Below the pieces are notes generated by a model. The model saw only the letters and a list, made by a program, of their open reading frames with translations, had not been told where the DNA came from and did no database searches. Below, piece by piece: positions 45,628 to 60,308 of a DNA stretch of 64,000 bases. The stretch is from Ilyonectria destructans (taxonomy: Eukaryota; Ascomycota; Sordariomycetes; Hypocreales; Nectriaceae), in assembly GCA_020740775.1 (NCBI GenBank), contig JAHEWK010000004.1:496001-560000 (forward strand), written 5' to 3'. Within the stretch, counting starts at the first letter, position 1; each line of letters starts with the position of its first letter. Position numbers and translations under genes: made by a program.

Positions 45628-48600
45628 TTAATCTTCAAACTCATCGTACTGATTGATCAACCGCTGTGGCACCAAGCCTCGCAACACAACAACACCCGAA
45701 TGTACGATGCCCCATCGAACCTTGGTCAGTGAATCTGCCATGATCCAGACGAGCCCGTTCGTACGCCGACGTTCCCAAGACAGCACGGATTCGCTGCGGT
45801 TGATGCCACTGGCCATACTAGAGAGCAGTGACTTCATCTCCGCTTGAGGATCCCAGACCATCTCGTCGTCCTCATTGTAGGCGTCGTCATCCTCATCATC
45901 CGACGCACCGTGGTTCATGCGGGAGGACGTTCTGCGACCGCGGCTTGGACGCGCATGGTGGAAGGCCCAACAGGTTAAGGTCACCAAGTAGAGACACCAA
46001 GGGACATGAAACAAGTTCATAGCCTCCGAGTCAACCAAAACCTTCATCGTATCTCGTAGCATCCGCGCCGCATGCCAAGCGGCATTTGCCGCCGACTGAT
46101 TTGGCTGAAGGGCCTGTTGCTCACTTGATGGAGTGGTAGCAGGCTCTTTTCCACTTGAACTGGATGTCTCTCGACTTGAGGCTGCTGGCATAGTGGTGGC
46201 GGCCCACCGTTTCACGACCTGGGCGGACCGCAGATAATCCCTTTGCTGCACCGGCCGACCGAGAATGTGGCGAGCTCCAGCGTAGATTTGCACATCCAAA
46301 AAGTCGACATTCAACAATACTTGTGCCGAATGATAGACCGCATTGTAGGCGGCGGCGAAAGCAACGAATTCGCTGCGTTGCGTTTCCTCTTCAATCGCGG
46401 AATCATCGCGTCCAGGTTGCTGACCCTGCTGTCCTCTTTGGAATCTGGTATTTACAGCCGCACAATACCAATCGAAATCAACTTTCCAAAGATCATACGC
46501 GGTGCTGATAAGTTTGCGCCAGGAAACGTCGACGCTTCCCTCGGACACGACTCCAAGAGATGTCTGATCACGGCGTTGCATATCCCACGCAATGGACATC
46601 AATCCATGGAGGATTAGGATTCGAGATAATGCGCCCAGACCAGTCGGTCGTGGTATTGTCGACGACAAATAAGACTTGAGGGTAGGGAGATATAGCGTTC
46701 TGTGGTCTGCCGAGAGGGTAGACCGCCATGCAGATACCCAGGATGTAGGATCTCGGGCTTCCCAAATACTTTGGCTGCATGGGAGTTCCAGCCGCAGTTC
46801 AAATGAAGACATACAAAGACTCTGGCAGAAAAGTACAGCGTGCTGAGTATCCCACATGAAGCAGAGCAGTGCGAGTCTATTGATTTTGGTTAGCATGTTC
46901 ACCTGATTATGTTAGGTATGGAGAGTGAAATACCTTTTCTTCTGCTCAGCCTCGGCCCAGCGCCTCCATATGCGCTCTAGACCCTCAATATTGTCCTCTC
47001 CAGAGCCCTGAGGGGGACCAACAGGCCTGATGGACTGACAATCCGATCGTCGAATGAGATTAATCAGGAGCCCGTGAAATAGATGGCTCATATCATGTTG
47101 CTTCTGACCAGCTCGTGACTTGCCGAAGCATTCTACCAACAAGATGGTCTGCAAAGTCCACAATTCTGGCCTAGGTGAAAAGCCAGCGTGCGCGAAGATG
47201 CTGGGACGAATGACATCGTGGATGCACACTGCAAGTTGGTGTGCGTCCTTGGTTGAATATGTTGCTCCGAGGAGACAAACTGAGAGAAGCAGGAGAGGCT
47301 CATCTTCATGAACGTTGAAGGTGGCTAAGTGGATCAACGGATATGCGGTGTTGAAGCGGGTGAAATATAGTTCGAGATAGGATTGAAGTGACGCGACCGA
47401 GAGCAACGGGTGGTCCCAAATAGAATGTCGCTGATCTGGGAGAGAAGGATTTGCAGTGTCGATGATTTTCAAAAGACGTTCCCGTATGACCTCAGTAAGT
47501 ATTGGAAGCGGAAGGGGTTTCCGCAATGTAGAAAGTGGCCTTTCGAACTCGATAGGAACAGCATGACCTCCGCCGCTGCGGCTTTTTTGAGTGCCGGCAG
47601 ATCCATCTGCTAGTCTTCTTCTGGAACCCCTTTCAGGGTAGACTTCTGTTGAGCCGGGACGAGCGGAATGGCCCATCATTCTTTGTGTTGATGGGTGATT
47701 ATTGACGTCAATGTAAGGTTGTTCTTGGTTCCTGGGTTCCCGGTGATCCGCATCCATGGTCTCTGACCAAGGTTGAGAGCCCATCGATTCCGGAGTAATG
47801 GCCAATCCGCCTTGCAAATTTACTCCTTGAAAATCCTGAGCATAGAATTCTGGAGATTGAGTAGAGTCGCTTCCTCCAAAGGTAACAGGGGACTTGTCGA
47901 CGTTGAATAGCCAGTTATAGTCCAGGGCAGTCGTATATGGCATATTAAACGAACTGGCTGTATCTGGCTGGAAGATCCTGTCGTACTGTAGCTGTTCAGT
48001 ACCACTGAAAGGATCCTCCAGGGTCCTCGACTGGAGTAGATCAGTCCAAGATTGGTTGTAGAGTAGGGTGGGGTCCTGTTGCTGAGAAGGGATACCGCCC
48101 GAGAAGGATAGGGCGCCGACGGGTTCCCCAGGGTGTTCTGCAGTAGTCGTATCAGTGTGTCCGGATCGAATGTCCAGAATTATAGGGAGGTCCGTATCGG
48201 CACCTGCGTCGATATTCAGAACCGTTGTTGTTTCAAATGCCGAGTTAACATAGTCAAGCTCAGGACGTTCAGGCTCCGGCGATGGCTCCTGTTGAGCCTC
48301 GGACTGCAGGCGTTCAGTTGAGGATCTTCTCTGACTAGAGTATGTACAAGGACGCTTTTCAACGACGGATCCGTCTGGCGCTTTCCAGGATCGCTTCCTG
48401 GTGTCGAGAGTACCGCAGCCTGGGCCACCTGCTTCGAGATCCTTTTGGCGGTGACGGTCCATATGCCGTTCTAACAGGGAATAAACGTCAGCATGGACCA
48501 TCCGATGCTATGAGACGCCATGATCATTTCACGACTTGCAACGTACTCAAAAGGTCAGGCCGCTTGAAGTGGGCGCGGCAGAGAGTACAAGTCGACCCTC

Positions 48601-48787
48601 CCGACGTATGATTCAAGGCATGACGATGCAAATGCTCTGCACGAGTGAAGCGTTTGGTGCAGCCCTGATGGGTGCAGGCAAATGACTTCTCACCGACTGT
48701 CAACATGCTGGGGTCTTCGGCCTGGGCCACCGCAGCAGCTTTGTCTGATCTATCCGTGGATCGCCAGGAGTCGTCCATTCTATCCAC
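45628..48787 (-). CDS. hxnR: C2H2 zinc-finger transcription factor with fungal-specific domain (HxnR-like)
   Basis: Exons 48787..48547, 48470..46934 and 46876..45628 give 1008 residues. Two C2H2 fingers open the protein: CTHQGCTKRFTRAEHLHRHALNH and CTLCRAHFKRPDLL joined across intron 1 to KRHMDRHRQKD. A long polar region follows, then the fungal-specific factor domain (LPILTEVIRERLLKIIDTAN; LELYFTRFNTAYPLIHLATF). The second junction restores EQKKRLALLCFMWDTQHAV. C2H2 fingers combined with this domain is the layout of HxnR, the nicotinate-pathway activator of Aspergillus nidulans. The assignment also rests on the next five genes. The gene is divergent from the FAD monooxygenase at 49896. Family certainty is high; the hxnR name is inference from gene content. 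Confidence 0.8.
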
Positions 48788-49895
48788 TTCTGTTCAGAGA
48801 GTCAAAGCTCTCGGTAAATTGCAAGTACTTTGTTTTTTGGGTGATAAAGAGTAAAAATGGGGTAAGGGATGAACAATGCCTAGGTTGATCGAGGGTGGAG
48901 GGAAGGGGTGGATGTGCATTTTCACTTTGACACTTGGGATACCTCAGGTGATTGACTCTCATCATGAGAAGTGGAGACACACAGACACGGATATGTGGGC
49001 GCGATAAGGCAAGTAACAAGACGTATTAGGGCCGGTGTACCTCAGGACGGTGTACTAACGAGCTACTCTGAGCAGGAGAACAATACCCGAATGCTACCTT
49101 TCATAAAGCGTACCGTAGCACTTTACCAGACTACATAATATTTAGATAATGAATACAACCCTGAAAGTTAATCGTATTGGAATGCCTTTCATGAACTGTG
49201 ATGTCTCGTCCTCGGCTTTCACCTCTGCTTTCTGGTAGCGAGTGTCCAAGATGTTGTCCTCTTGTGATAAGGCGGTAACCTCGTCCCTCGTACATTCCTT
49301 ATCTCTACCCCATTCTTGCTGCTCCATTCCCCCACTCCAGTCACATTGAGATAATGCGCAAGAGTGGATTGTCTACGCTAAGCCATTTCAAGTGACGTGG
49401 CAATTGACTCCCAGAGGTGGGGAAGTCTACAGGGACGGACCTTGCACTACAGCGCAGGCCACTCTGCAGAACCAGGCTCCTTATCGGCGTCTGGCTTTAG
49501 GGCGTCTGGAGAGATAGATGGCAGCACATGCTCCAAGAGGCAGAGAAAAAAGAACGACTCGGGAGATGGGATCTGATCTGAAATGGCCCCGCAGCGCGGC
49601 TTTGGCCGCTCTATCACTTCCACTTCCACTTCTGACTGATGACACAATGCCGCTCTTCGTCCGGAGCCGAACTACGCAAAAGGTGATGGCATTAAATCTT
49701 CAGTGGCCCCAGAAATGATCCAGATTGGCGTGAAAACCAAGCAACGAGCTCTCTACTCGGTAGAAATACATCAACACCATAAAACTTCCATCGCCAGTGG
49801 AACTCGAGCGGACGACCCGCCGACTTTGGATGAGCGTTTGTCATTCTGTATCTCCTAAATTCTCCATTTCAATTCCTTGAATCGTCAATCCAACC
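48788..49895. promoter_or_regulatory. divergent promoter, C2H2 factor and FAD monooxygenase; GATA motifs
   Basis: 1.1 kb between outward-facing starts. HGATAR sites, the target of the nitrogen regulator AreA/Nit-2, occur at 49002-49007 (CGATAA), 49265-49270 (TGATAA) and, on the minus strand, 49299-49304 (AGATAA). Their spacing within 300 bp fits nitrogen control of a pyridine-catabolic block but such motifs are short and common. Confidence 0.5.
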
Positions 49896-51404
49896 ATGGA
49901 GGACAAGGCAAATTTCACAGTGCAACAAAAGATGCAAAGAGATGCGGCAAGCAAACTAGATGTATGATGCCCGTAGGCCGTGACACGTGTAGATTCGCTT
50001 CGAATCTACGCTACATACGTTAATTGAACCTTGTTAACGTCTGTTTAGGTAATTATTGTCGGCGCTGGCCTAGGTGGCTTGGGAGCTGCCATCTCCATCT
50101 TGCTTGCTGGTCACGATGTGACGGTCCTCGAGGCAGCGTCAAACATTGGCGAAGTTGGGGCGGGGATCCAGGTCCTACCCAACGCAGCACGAGTGCTCTT
50201 TTCATGGGGTCTAAAAGACAAACTCGAAAAGTTCGCCACCAAACCCCAGAAATGCAACTTCATCGGCTGGAAGGGCAACCACCTCTCATCGATGGACTAC
50301 CACGGATATGCCGCCGCGGCTGGAGGTTTTCCTTTCTGGGATTTCCACCGTGCCAACCTTCACAAATGCCTTCTGGATCGTGCAATCGAACTAGGAGTGA
50401 AGCTCATCACCAAGGCTAAAGTGGAAACCTACACTGTGTCCGGGGATGGAAGTTCAACGACCGTGTTCCTTGCCGATGGGCGCTCCATGACGACGGATCT
50501 TCTCGTCGGAGCTGATGGAATCAACTCAAAGCTACGAGAGGAATTCCTCGGCAAGTCGGACCCACCCGTGTTGACGGGAGACTTGGCCTACCGACTCCTG
50601 CTCAATACTTCGGAGATGCTCAAGGACCCGGAGCTGAGGCCGTTTGTGGAGAACCCTCAGGTGAACTACTGGGTTGGTCCGGAAAAGCATGCCGTCAACT
50701 ATGTTCTCAAAGGCGGCGAGCTTTTCAACATGGTTCTTCTGGTCCCAGACGACATGCCTCTTGATGGCGGCAACACTCTGGAAGGAAACATCGACGAGAT
50801 GCGAGCCCACTTTGACGGCTGGGATCCTCGCATTGCAAAGATGCTCGCTCTGTGCGATTCAGTGCTCAAGTGGAGACTGTGCATCCGACCAGGTCTTGAG
50901 CCAACATGGTCTCACCCTGGTGGCTCTTTCACCATGCTCGGCGACGCCGTCCACGCGACTCTGCCATACCTTGCTAGTGGAGCAGGCATGGCCCTGGAGG
51001 ATGCTGGTGTTCTTGGGCTTTGCTTAGCACGATTGACGGACAAGTCTCAAGCTTCCAAGCAAAAGGCGCTGGACGTGTACGAGGCTTGTCGACGCGAGAG
51101 GACAGAGAACGTCGTGCGCAGAGGCACGTACAACCAGTGGATCTACCACCTCTCCGACGGTCCAGAACAGGTGGAGCGAGACCAGAAATTTAGAGAGTAC
51201 GGAAAGAAAGACCGACAATGGCTGAGCGGGGAATCACCCATTCTTCCGGTGTCTGTAGAGACGGGAGAAGATCCGTTCCCGTGGAGGTACCATGGTGTAG
51301 GCAGATGGCTGTTGACATATGATATGTGGAAGGATATTGACGCGAAGTGGGCAAAGACCACACGTCCTGCGTCGGATATTGTACCAGCTAGAGCAAGTTT
51401 ATAA
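49896..51404 (+). CDS. hxnX: FAD monooxygenase, salicylate/6-hydroxynicotinate hydroxylase type (HxnX-like)
   Basis: Exons 49896..49961 and 50049..51404 give 473 residues. The FAD-binding motif begins at the exon 2 border, VIIVGAGLGGLGAAISILLA, with GEVGAGIQVLPNAARVL after it. The DG motif is LLVGADGINSKLRE and the GD motif is TMLGDAVHATLPYLASGAGM. This is the single-component class A flavoprotein hydroxylase group containing salicylate hydroxylase and NicC, which hydroxylates 6-hydroxynicotinate with loss of CO2 to give 2,5-dihydroxypyridine, using NADH and O2. In Aspergillus nidulans HxnX does this step. The role here follows from family and neighbours and has not been shown. The C-terminus PARASL could act as a weak peroxisomal signal (related to SKL). 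Confidence 0.82.
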
Positions 51405-51950
51405 ATTAAATGTGTGTTGAAGGAGATAAACATCACATCGATTATTAATTGTCTATTTATTGTGCCAGGTCTCCTGGCTGTTGGCGATTCCGCTCGTTCA
51501 AATCATGTATCAGTTATCTGGTATGCACACACTTTTAGTAACCTCAATCATATCTCTTCACGTATGTTTTGCCTATATTTAGTTCACGAAATCGTGCTCT
51601 CAGTTTAGTTATATCAGATGCGATACAACGGTCGTGAGTTTCTGAAGTACCGTAATGGCCCAGCCCCGATCGTTCCGTCATCCGTATCCTGAGAGGGCTC
51701 GAGAGAAGAATAAGAAGACGTAGGCAGTTTAAATTTTTTTCTTATATGACTAGTTAGATTGTCTAGATACGTAGCATTGCAACCCTAGAGAGAGAAAATT
51801 GTGTAAACAAGTCTATTCATCAAAATACTGAGAAAGCCCCTCACTTTTCCCGAGGCATTCATTCTAATCTAACTTCCTAGACAGGAATTTATTCCCATTA
51901 TCAAAAATGAGATGCTTCTGCGGCAATAATCATTCATTGACATCATAACT
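51405..51950. other. convergent intergenic region, AT-rich
   Basis: About 550 bp between the 3' ends of the FAD monooxygenase and the ene-reductase genes. AT-rich, no gene seen. Confidence 0.4.
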
Positions 51951-53427
<1,477 letters not shown>

Positions 53428-54463
53428 GGTTGGTTCGGTGTATGATGAGATTGTAATGGATGATTTCAGATAGTCTGGATTTGTGACCTTGGGCAAGACA
53501 AACTCTTTTGAAGGCTCAGATTGAATCTCGGAATCTAGATCCTAAATCGAGATACCGTGTACTAAATCTGAGACGGAATTCAATCCAATGGGGAACCAGT
53601 ATTTAGCCTCCAATTGTGGACATTGCCTCAATCCCCATTCTTGGAGTGGGAGCTTGGAGTGGACTGGAGTGGGAAGTGGAAGAAGAGTCGGCGAGAGTGG
53701 GGGATGTGCTGGCCCATTATCTCACCCCTGACAACCCACTCCCGATGAACCATTGCCCTTGCAAGTACTCCGTATTCACCTTCTCGTATCGGCAAGTGGA
53801 TTTGTGATCGGGGAGAAACAATCAGTGGATCGATTAGGGAGTAAATGAACGTCTAATTGAGCCAACGCGGCTATCTTAGGGTGGGCCTGGAATACTCGTG
53901 GACCTGAACGTCTGAAGATGGTTCTCGAGTTCTAGCGTTAAATGACGGGGAGTTGGAGCTCTCCCAGTTTGTCGAGTTCATGCCACTTACGCGTCATCTT
54001 GAGGATACAAGGTTGTGGAAATGATGGAAATGTTAAATGCGTCTAGAATGGAACATGGCCATGCATCCATCGCCTTGCGGTAGTTCGCGCCGAGCCGCTG
54101 CAGGGAGCGTATCCCCGGTCGTATCCTCAAGGTTCTGACACAACAATTCAAACAAGGTGGCGTGGCACGGGTCGCACTCGCATGCTTCCGATAGGACGTT
54201 CCTTCAATAGCGCGTGACAAACTTGGCTAGCCACAGCCTGGTAAACTTATTATCGCGTGTCTGTAGGTTGCCCAGGGATATCTTTCTCATCGCGAGACGC
54301 GTTCCAATCATTATGCGCAAGGAAACATCTCAAAGAATAATTAGGCTCAATTGCACATATACAAAACATTGTATTTACTAAATAGTACCAGTGGGAGAAT
54401 TATTATCTCTCATCGCAAAGGTTCAAATCCCATTCTACCGTGCGGACACATTGATACTGCCAT
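53428..54463. other. intergenic between ene-reductase and MFS carrier
   Basis: About 1.0 kb without a supported gene. It holds the promoter of the leftward ene-reductase. A ggttcaaatcc string at 54420 looks like a tRNA B box, but no cloverleaf can be drawn around it. Confidence 0.4.
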
Positions 54464-56287
54464 CTAAAGAGAAGCGTGGCCGTGGGTTTCAAATGGAAGC
54501 CCGAAGCAGAAAATACCGGCCAAAATCCACAGCGCAGCGCTGGCATAGATCGGCACCGTCGTATATCCCGCGTAGGTCGAAATCAACGAAGCCACCAATC
54601 CTCCAAAACGGAGAAGTGTAGCGGCGACACCGGTTCCGGTACCACGGACGGGTCCAGGGAAAGACTCTGGAGTGAATCCGAACATGACAGCGTATTCTAT
54701 GGAAGAGATTAGTAAATTGGAAAGCTGAAGAGGGTAGGAAATATGCATACCAAAGTTGCCCAGGATACCGGTGGCACACTGGAATCCAATGTCTGCCGCC
54801 TGGGTTCCCGCCACGGTGTAAACGAACAGGAAAACTCCCGTCAGAACAGCCGAGATGGCCATCATCCACCTGCGACCGAATCGCGTCTCCACCAAGAAGC
54901 CCGCAGCGATGGGTCCAAGGACTCCCACGGCTGAAACGATACAGTAGATCATGTAGGTGTAGTCGAAGCCGGTGTTGGCTCTGTAGGTCTTCTTGGTTTC
55001 CAGGTACGACGTAATGAAGGCAAAATAAAGAGGATAGGCGATTCCGATGGTGAGCCAGATCAGGAAAGTCACCGAGCTGTGCTGAGCCATCTTTCGACCG
55101 GCAAATAACTTCTTGTAGCTGTGCGTGTTGTAGTCCTTGAAGCTCTCCTTGAGGATTTGCAGGTTTGACAGGCGCGTCGTTGATTGAGTAAGGGTGTTGT
55201 CGTCGGCAACAGTCTTGCCAGTATTTCCTGCGGCGGAGTTGCACTGCCTGTCGATAGACTGGAGCATGTCAAGAGTCAGAAGCTCCTCCTTGCCGTTGTA
55301 TCGAGCAATGTAGTTCACAGCCTCGACAGCCTCGGCATCGCGACCCTTTGAGATGAGGTAGCGTGGGGACTCGGGGATCTTGAATAGGAGAATTCGGATC
55401 AGGCCAAATGCGATGGCGATCCCTCCGAGGGTGATCATAAGATACCGCCTAGAGGGTATGTTAGGCGTTGGGTCAAACGGAAGAGACAGAGGTAGATGAT
55501 GACTTACCACCCCATGTTGTCGCGCGAAGCACATGGCGCATCTTCACTGGAGCAGGCAAAGTTGGCCATAAAAACCCAGGACAGGAGAGAGACGATGACC
55601 TGTCCCAGGTTCCACCAAGCGGAGAGACTGACAAGCAGCCACTGATGGCTCTTTGGCACAAACTCCAGAAAAATGATACTGTCAACAGGGACGTTTCCAC
55701 CCGCAGCAGTACCAATAACTGCCCAGAGGGCACAGAAAGCGACGAAGTTCTGGGTACCCGCGACGGCGCAGGCAAAGATGCCTCCGATGAGAATTGTTGC
55801 GTTGAAAGCGGGCTTGCGGCCGATGAGATCAGCCGTGGTGCCCCAGAATGAAGCACCGAGGATGAGGCCGATGTAGTACGCCACAGAACTGAAGCTGAGC
55901 TTGCTGATGTCGGTGAACTCGTTGCCAATGGGAGGTCGGACCGCAGTGATGCCCTGGGACCAGAAGTTGTCGACAATCCAGCCGAATCCGTTGACGACGA
56001 AGAGGATCCATTGGAACCTAGATGCCACAGCATTGTCAGCTACTGTTCTCCATGTAACCCGGGTGCATTGATAGAACAACATACTTTCCCATGCCAATCT
56101 CAGTAAGATGTTGGGAGACCAGCTCAGACTTCAAGCGGTAGCTGTCATCGACAGCGCCACCGTAGAAATCTCGAACAGCGGCATCAGCAACAACAACCGT
56201 CTCACCAGGCTGAATAGAATTAGAGGTCTTGACCTGGGTCAATTGCCCGCCCTTGGTGGACTGGCCCTTCTCACTATCGCTAGACAT
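54464..56287 (-). CDS. MFS carrier of NiaP/SV2-like type (candidate hxn-block transporter)
   Basis: Exons 56287..56085, 56017..55508, 55448..54751 and 54696..54464 give 547 residues. After a cytoplasmic N-terminus the first helices read FQWILFVVNGFGWIVDNFWS, and motif A is GASFWGTTADLIGRKPAFNA. The helix-4 stretch GTAAGGNVPVDSIIFLEFVP is characteristic of the group containing bacterial NiaP (niacin carrier), SV2 and fungal metabolite carriers; FKIPESPRYLISKGRDAEA and FGFTPESFPGPVRGTGTGVA follow. The third intron (54697-54750) is 54 nt, in phase and without a stop, so an unspliced form would still code. Within the block it would bring in nicotinate or a hydroxypyridine; it may correspond to hxnZ or hxnP of Aspergillus nidulans, which I cannot tell apart. 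Confidence 0.85.
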
Positions 56288-57514
56288 GGCGAAGACGTCG
56301 AGTAATGTGGTGTTGTGTCTGAAGGGGTTGAGGATATGTGACTGGTCATTCGAGGAAGTTCTGGGAGTGCCGTTGCATTTATTCAAATACCCTTTGGATC
56401 CCTGCCGGAATCCGGAGAGGTGACGACTGTGACTGGCACGACTCCGACTGGGTTTCGAGTTGAGCGCGATAGCTAGTGATAGTAGGATGCTGACCGAGCC
56501 TATCGCTTATCCATGCTCTGGCCTGACACTTGCGGCCAGCTCACCTTAACATGCCATGCTGTATCAACCTATCTGAGGACGCTCCAGGTGCACTGTCGGC
56601 TTCAGTATCAATCGCTATCGGTATCAGGACAAAAACGCAGCTATCTTGCGGCGGCCAGGATCAAGCGTTGGAGTTGTAACAGCTCCACCCCCACTCCTGA
56701 TGGATTGACCAATGATGTCGTCCATATTTGTGGCTGCTACTACAGGCATTGATTGACGAGTCATTCGATGTGCGGGGGAACCTTGAACAATTGCAAGCAT
56801 GCCGTCCAGGCTGTATATCTAGCTGCGGGCAAAGCTGGGCGGCCAGGTCTGAACAGGCAAGGACCGGGGCTCCGGGGGCCAGAAGCCGTAATCTGGGGTC
56901 GGTCTAAGGCGATTCTAGAGCTTGAAGCGAAGATTACCGTCACAGTATCATAGAGTGGGCAGCCGAATCCCACTCTGCGGTGGAATGGGGAGGTAGAGTT
57001 CAGCTACCGCCGCTTACGAATGTAGGGTGTCGTCGAGTGGCGACTGACTTTGGCTAGACAGCTCATGCATTTGGCCTGCACTGTGACCATTAATGTGATA
57101 CTCGTCAGAGGCACTGCTGCGGTGACCCCAGAGTGGAGGTTTCAGCAATTCTAGAAGCATTCTGAGCTGGAAGTCTGTTTCGAAAGTGGCTGGAGAAGCA
57201 AGTACCGCCAATCCAGATATGACCTGGCAGTTCGCATGGCCAATAACGGACGAAATAATGAGATCCCACGAGGGTGGGAGGGTTCTGAGAAGCATGGGGC
57301 TGGTTGCGCAGGTACTCTTCTGGAAGGGCAAGACTCTCACTCTCCGACATGTCACATTCTAGGCATATGGCCAGGGTTCAGATGCAGGTTGTGCATAAAC
57401 GGTAACCATGGAAAAACTGTATGCAGCAGTTGACTCGTACAGAGCAGCGAATCCCAAAGACCGCGTCGCATTAGCATCAACCCCATGACCCATCCTGCAT
57501 TCCCAAGCCGTGAA
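56288..57514. other. intergenic between MFS carrier and phenol-hydroxylase-type gene
   Basis: 1.2 kb without a supported gene; short overlapping frames only. It holds the promoter of the MFS carrier and the 3' end of the monooxygenase gene. One HGATAR-type motif (CTATCT, minus strand AGATAG) lies near 56568. Confidence 0.4.
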
Positions 57515-59537
57515 TCAGTTGCCAGGGACCTTGAGAAATCCACCAAAATAGCCATCCAACCATTTCGCCGCTGCCTCTCCTGAGTTTAACTCGGAAGTAT
57601 TCCATCGCTTAACCGCTCCCACATACCCGTCCGGCCGGACATTCACTATTGCGGCTTCATTGGACGCGAGAGCCCCAAGCCATTTCTCGGTGCACCGCCG
57701 ACCCTGAGTATCGAGGCTTGGCACGTCGTCCAGGTAGATGGTCCATCCGCTCTTTGCTAGGAAGGGCGGGAGTGACCCGATTTCAAACTCCTTCTTTTCG
57801 GCGGATGCTGAAAATGGGTGTTAGTCTCGTGATGTTTCCGTCGAGGCAGGGTTTACTTACATATTAGGGAGTATGTGAAGAGGTGGCTGACGGATGTATA
57901 TCTCTCCGGTCGGACGTAGACATCATCAGACCTTTGTGGCCGCGGCTTATCCTGATAAGACTTGGCCGCCGCTGCTGACAAGCGAGAGACGAGTGATGAT
58001 TCTGACGTTAACCCGTTGTTGAGACCGGCAAGGAATGACATCTCAGCGGTCCCCATGGTGCTGCCCAATACGACGTAGATGCGGAACTGGCCCAACATCG
58101 GGACATCAAGCTGGATGTCGACAGGACTGGCGTCCATGAACCTCGTAACCTTTGCGGGAGGCAAGTTGCATCCCGGTTTGGCAGCACCATTCAGGGCACC
58201 GTCGTACTCCAGATTCAAACTGTTAGGGCCATACTCGACGCCAATTCCCGAGATGAACCGGGTGTTTTGGCGAAAGTTCTCTGCGAGACGAGCCGCATCT
58301 CCAGCCGCAATCTCGTTGGCGTGCTCAAAGTCAAAGTTGATCAAGTCGTGCGCAATCTTCTTTCTCTCCTGCTCGTAGGTCTCTAGCAGGACCTCGTCCT
58401 TGGCCAAACCACGGGAGGCCAAGTTGAGCTTCCAGCCGAGGTTCCACGAATCGTGCATGCTGGTGTTCATGCCCTGGGCCGCCTTGGGACTATGCGTGTG
58501 GCTTGCGTCGCCTGCGATGAATGCTCTTCGCTGAGGGTCGGAGAAGCGAGCGGCGACGCGCTGGGCGACTTGGTAGTTGCCGAACCACTCAACGGAGCGC
58601 CACTCGACGTGGTACGGTGCCAGAATCAGGCGTGCTTGTTCTTTCACGTACTCTTCTCCCAGGTTCTTTGATGTGGCAGACGTCTTCATCTCGATGTAGA
58701 ACCGCGTCATGTTGCGTTCACGCGGAATGATGAGAACAGAGCCGTGCTCTTCCGAAAACACCACCGTCTTACTCCAAAGATCGGGGAAGTCAGTCTCCAA
58801 CTCTCCGTCGAGGACTCCCCATACAGAGTTGTGTGGCGTGCCCTGGGCGTAGGTATCAGGGATTGCCTGGCGCACCAGTGACCGCGCGCCATCACATCCG
58901 ACAAGATAGTCAGCCAGAATAGTCTTCTCTCCCTGGCCAGCCAAGTCGGCGCTGATTTGCAGAGCGCCTTGAGGGTCGTCATTTTGATAAGTGTAGGTCT
59001 TAAAACTGTGGCTGCGCTTCACCTCGAAGCCACTCTTGCGGAAGTCGTCTACAAAGACACCCTCTACCATGCCCTGGTGACAGAGAAGGATATAAGGCTG
59101 CAAGACGTCGACGATAGATGGCGGGTAGTGAACTTCGCGACCCAGACGACGGAGGCTCTTGTCGGTTGAGCTTTGCCACATGCAGATATCGTGGACTTTG
59201 ACGCCTGTGCGGAACAATTCGTCGCCTACTCGCAGCATCTGGAACGTCTCAATGGTCTTGGGTTGGATACCATCAGCGCGGCCGACGGCTGTCTGGTCAG
59301 GTCTCTCATCGAGCAATTCCACCTTGAGACCGAATCTGGCAACTAAAGCGCTATGATGGGTTAGACTCGGGGTCGCTATTCTGCAAGGTATTGATTGATG
59401 AGCACTCACCTCAGCATCAAGCCAGCAGGGCCTGCACCAACAACACAGACATCTGATTTCGCATCTGAATGGCCATTCTGCACGGCATGGTTTAATCCAT
59501 TGGTAATCCCGTTTACCGGGCTAGATGTCGTTGCCAT
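57515..59537 (-). CDS. hxnV: FAD monooxygenase, phenol 2-monooxygenase type (HxnV-like)
   Basis: Exons 59537..59410, 59350..57861 and 57807..57515 give 636 residues. The FAD motif is [12 protein letters not shown] at the end of exon 1; the junction continues [16 protein letters not shown]. Further motifs are [37 protein letters not shown] (DG) and [20 protein letters not shown] then [14 protein letters not shown] (GD). The last 150 residues form the thioredoxin-like dimerisation domain of phenol hydroxylases ([13 protein letters not shown]). HxnV of Aspergillus nidulans belongs to this type and hydroxylates 2,5-dihydroxypyridine to a trihydroxypyridine. Same family and same company here; substrate is inferred. 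It is divergent from the amidase gene. Confidence 0.83.
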
Positions 59538-60308
59538 GGTGGATTATAGCACTGTAAAGCGTATGCTTCTAAATGAGTGAGCCTTTGGAGATGGAATCGC
59601 TGGAAGCCCAATAAAGTATCCGTCTAATGGTGTCCGCTCTAGCCTACCACCGGCGAAATGAGGCGGGCAGTCTCGCAGTCATTTATTACCCCAACTATGT
59701 TGACGATGGTTTCCCGTCTTTAGCCAGTTGGTGACGGCGAGCAAGCCGAATGGAGACCGAATGGAGATTGTCTGGCGGCTTCCAGATCCTAGACGCTCCG
59801 TCTGAGCTGACTCGGCCAGCTCCGCGTCGTCGGCATTTGGTAAGACCTGATTCCTCACTGGCAGATGGTACGGCGTAGATGGGGTCAAGATAGTGAAGCC
59901 CAGTGCCATTCCCCCACTTTGGATGCATCTCGCAGTCCCCCACTTCTGGTGAGACGAGCTGTTTTAGGCCAAGTCTGATGGTTCTGGCCTTCGCAGCCTC
60001 ATAGCCAATGCTTCCGTTAGTACAACTCCACCCACGTTGGGCCGGTGATATGTCGGAGTCGCTGGCTCGTTCTCACGATAAACCCGACCGCGCCCGTTCC
60101 CCGCTCTGCTTATCCGGGGCTATCGGACCGGGCAGAGTGAGTCAAGGGAAATCCAGGGCCGATCTCGCCTTAGTGGGAGAGCAAGGAGGGGTTCGACAGC
60201 ACATTTCGCATTTGGAGTAGATTGGAGCTCCGGGACGGTCTACCAATTATTCGACAAGTATTTGCTACCTCAACATACAATTTGCATTGTGTCGACGTAA
60301 CAGACACC
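59538..60308. promoter_or_regulatory. divergent promoter, phenol-hydroxylase-type and amidase genes
   Basis: 771 bp between outward-facing starts. A CGATAA motif (HGATAR) lies at about 60075. Shared control of the two genes is likely from the layout. Confidence 0.45.

Noticed and set aside
46320..47620. Plus-strand frames opposite the C2H2 factor
   Set aside because: Antisense shadows with no domain content.
54391..54440. tRNA gene suggested by ggttcaaatcc
   Set aside because: The flanking bases do not form a T stem, and there is no A box or acceptor stem at the right distance.
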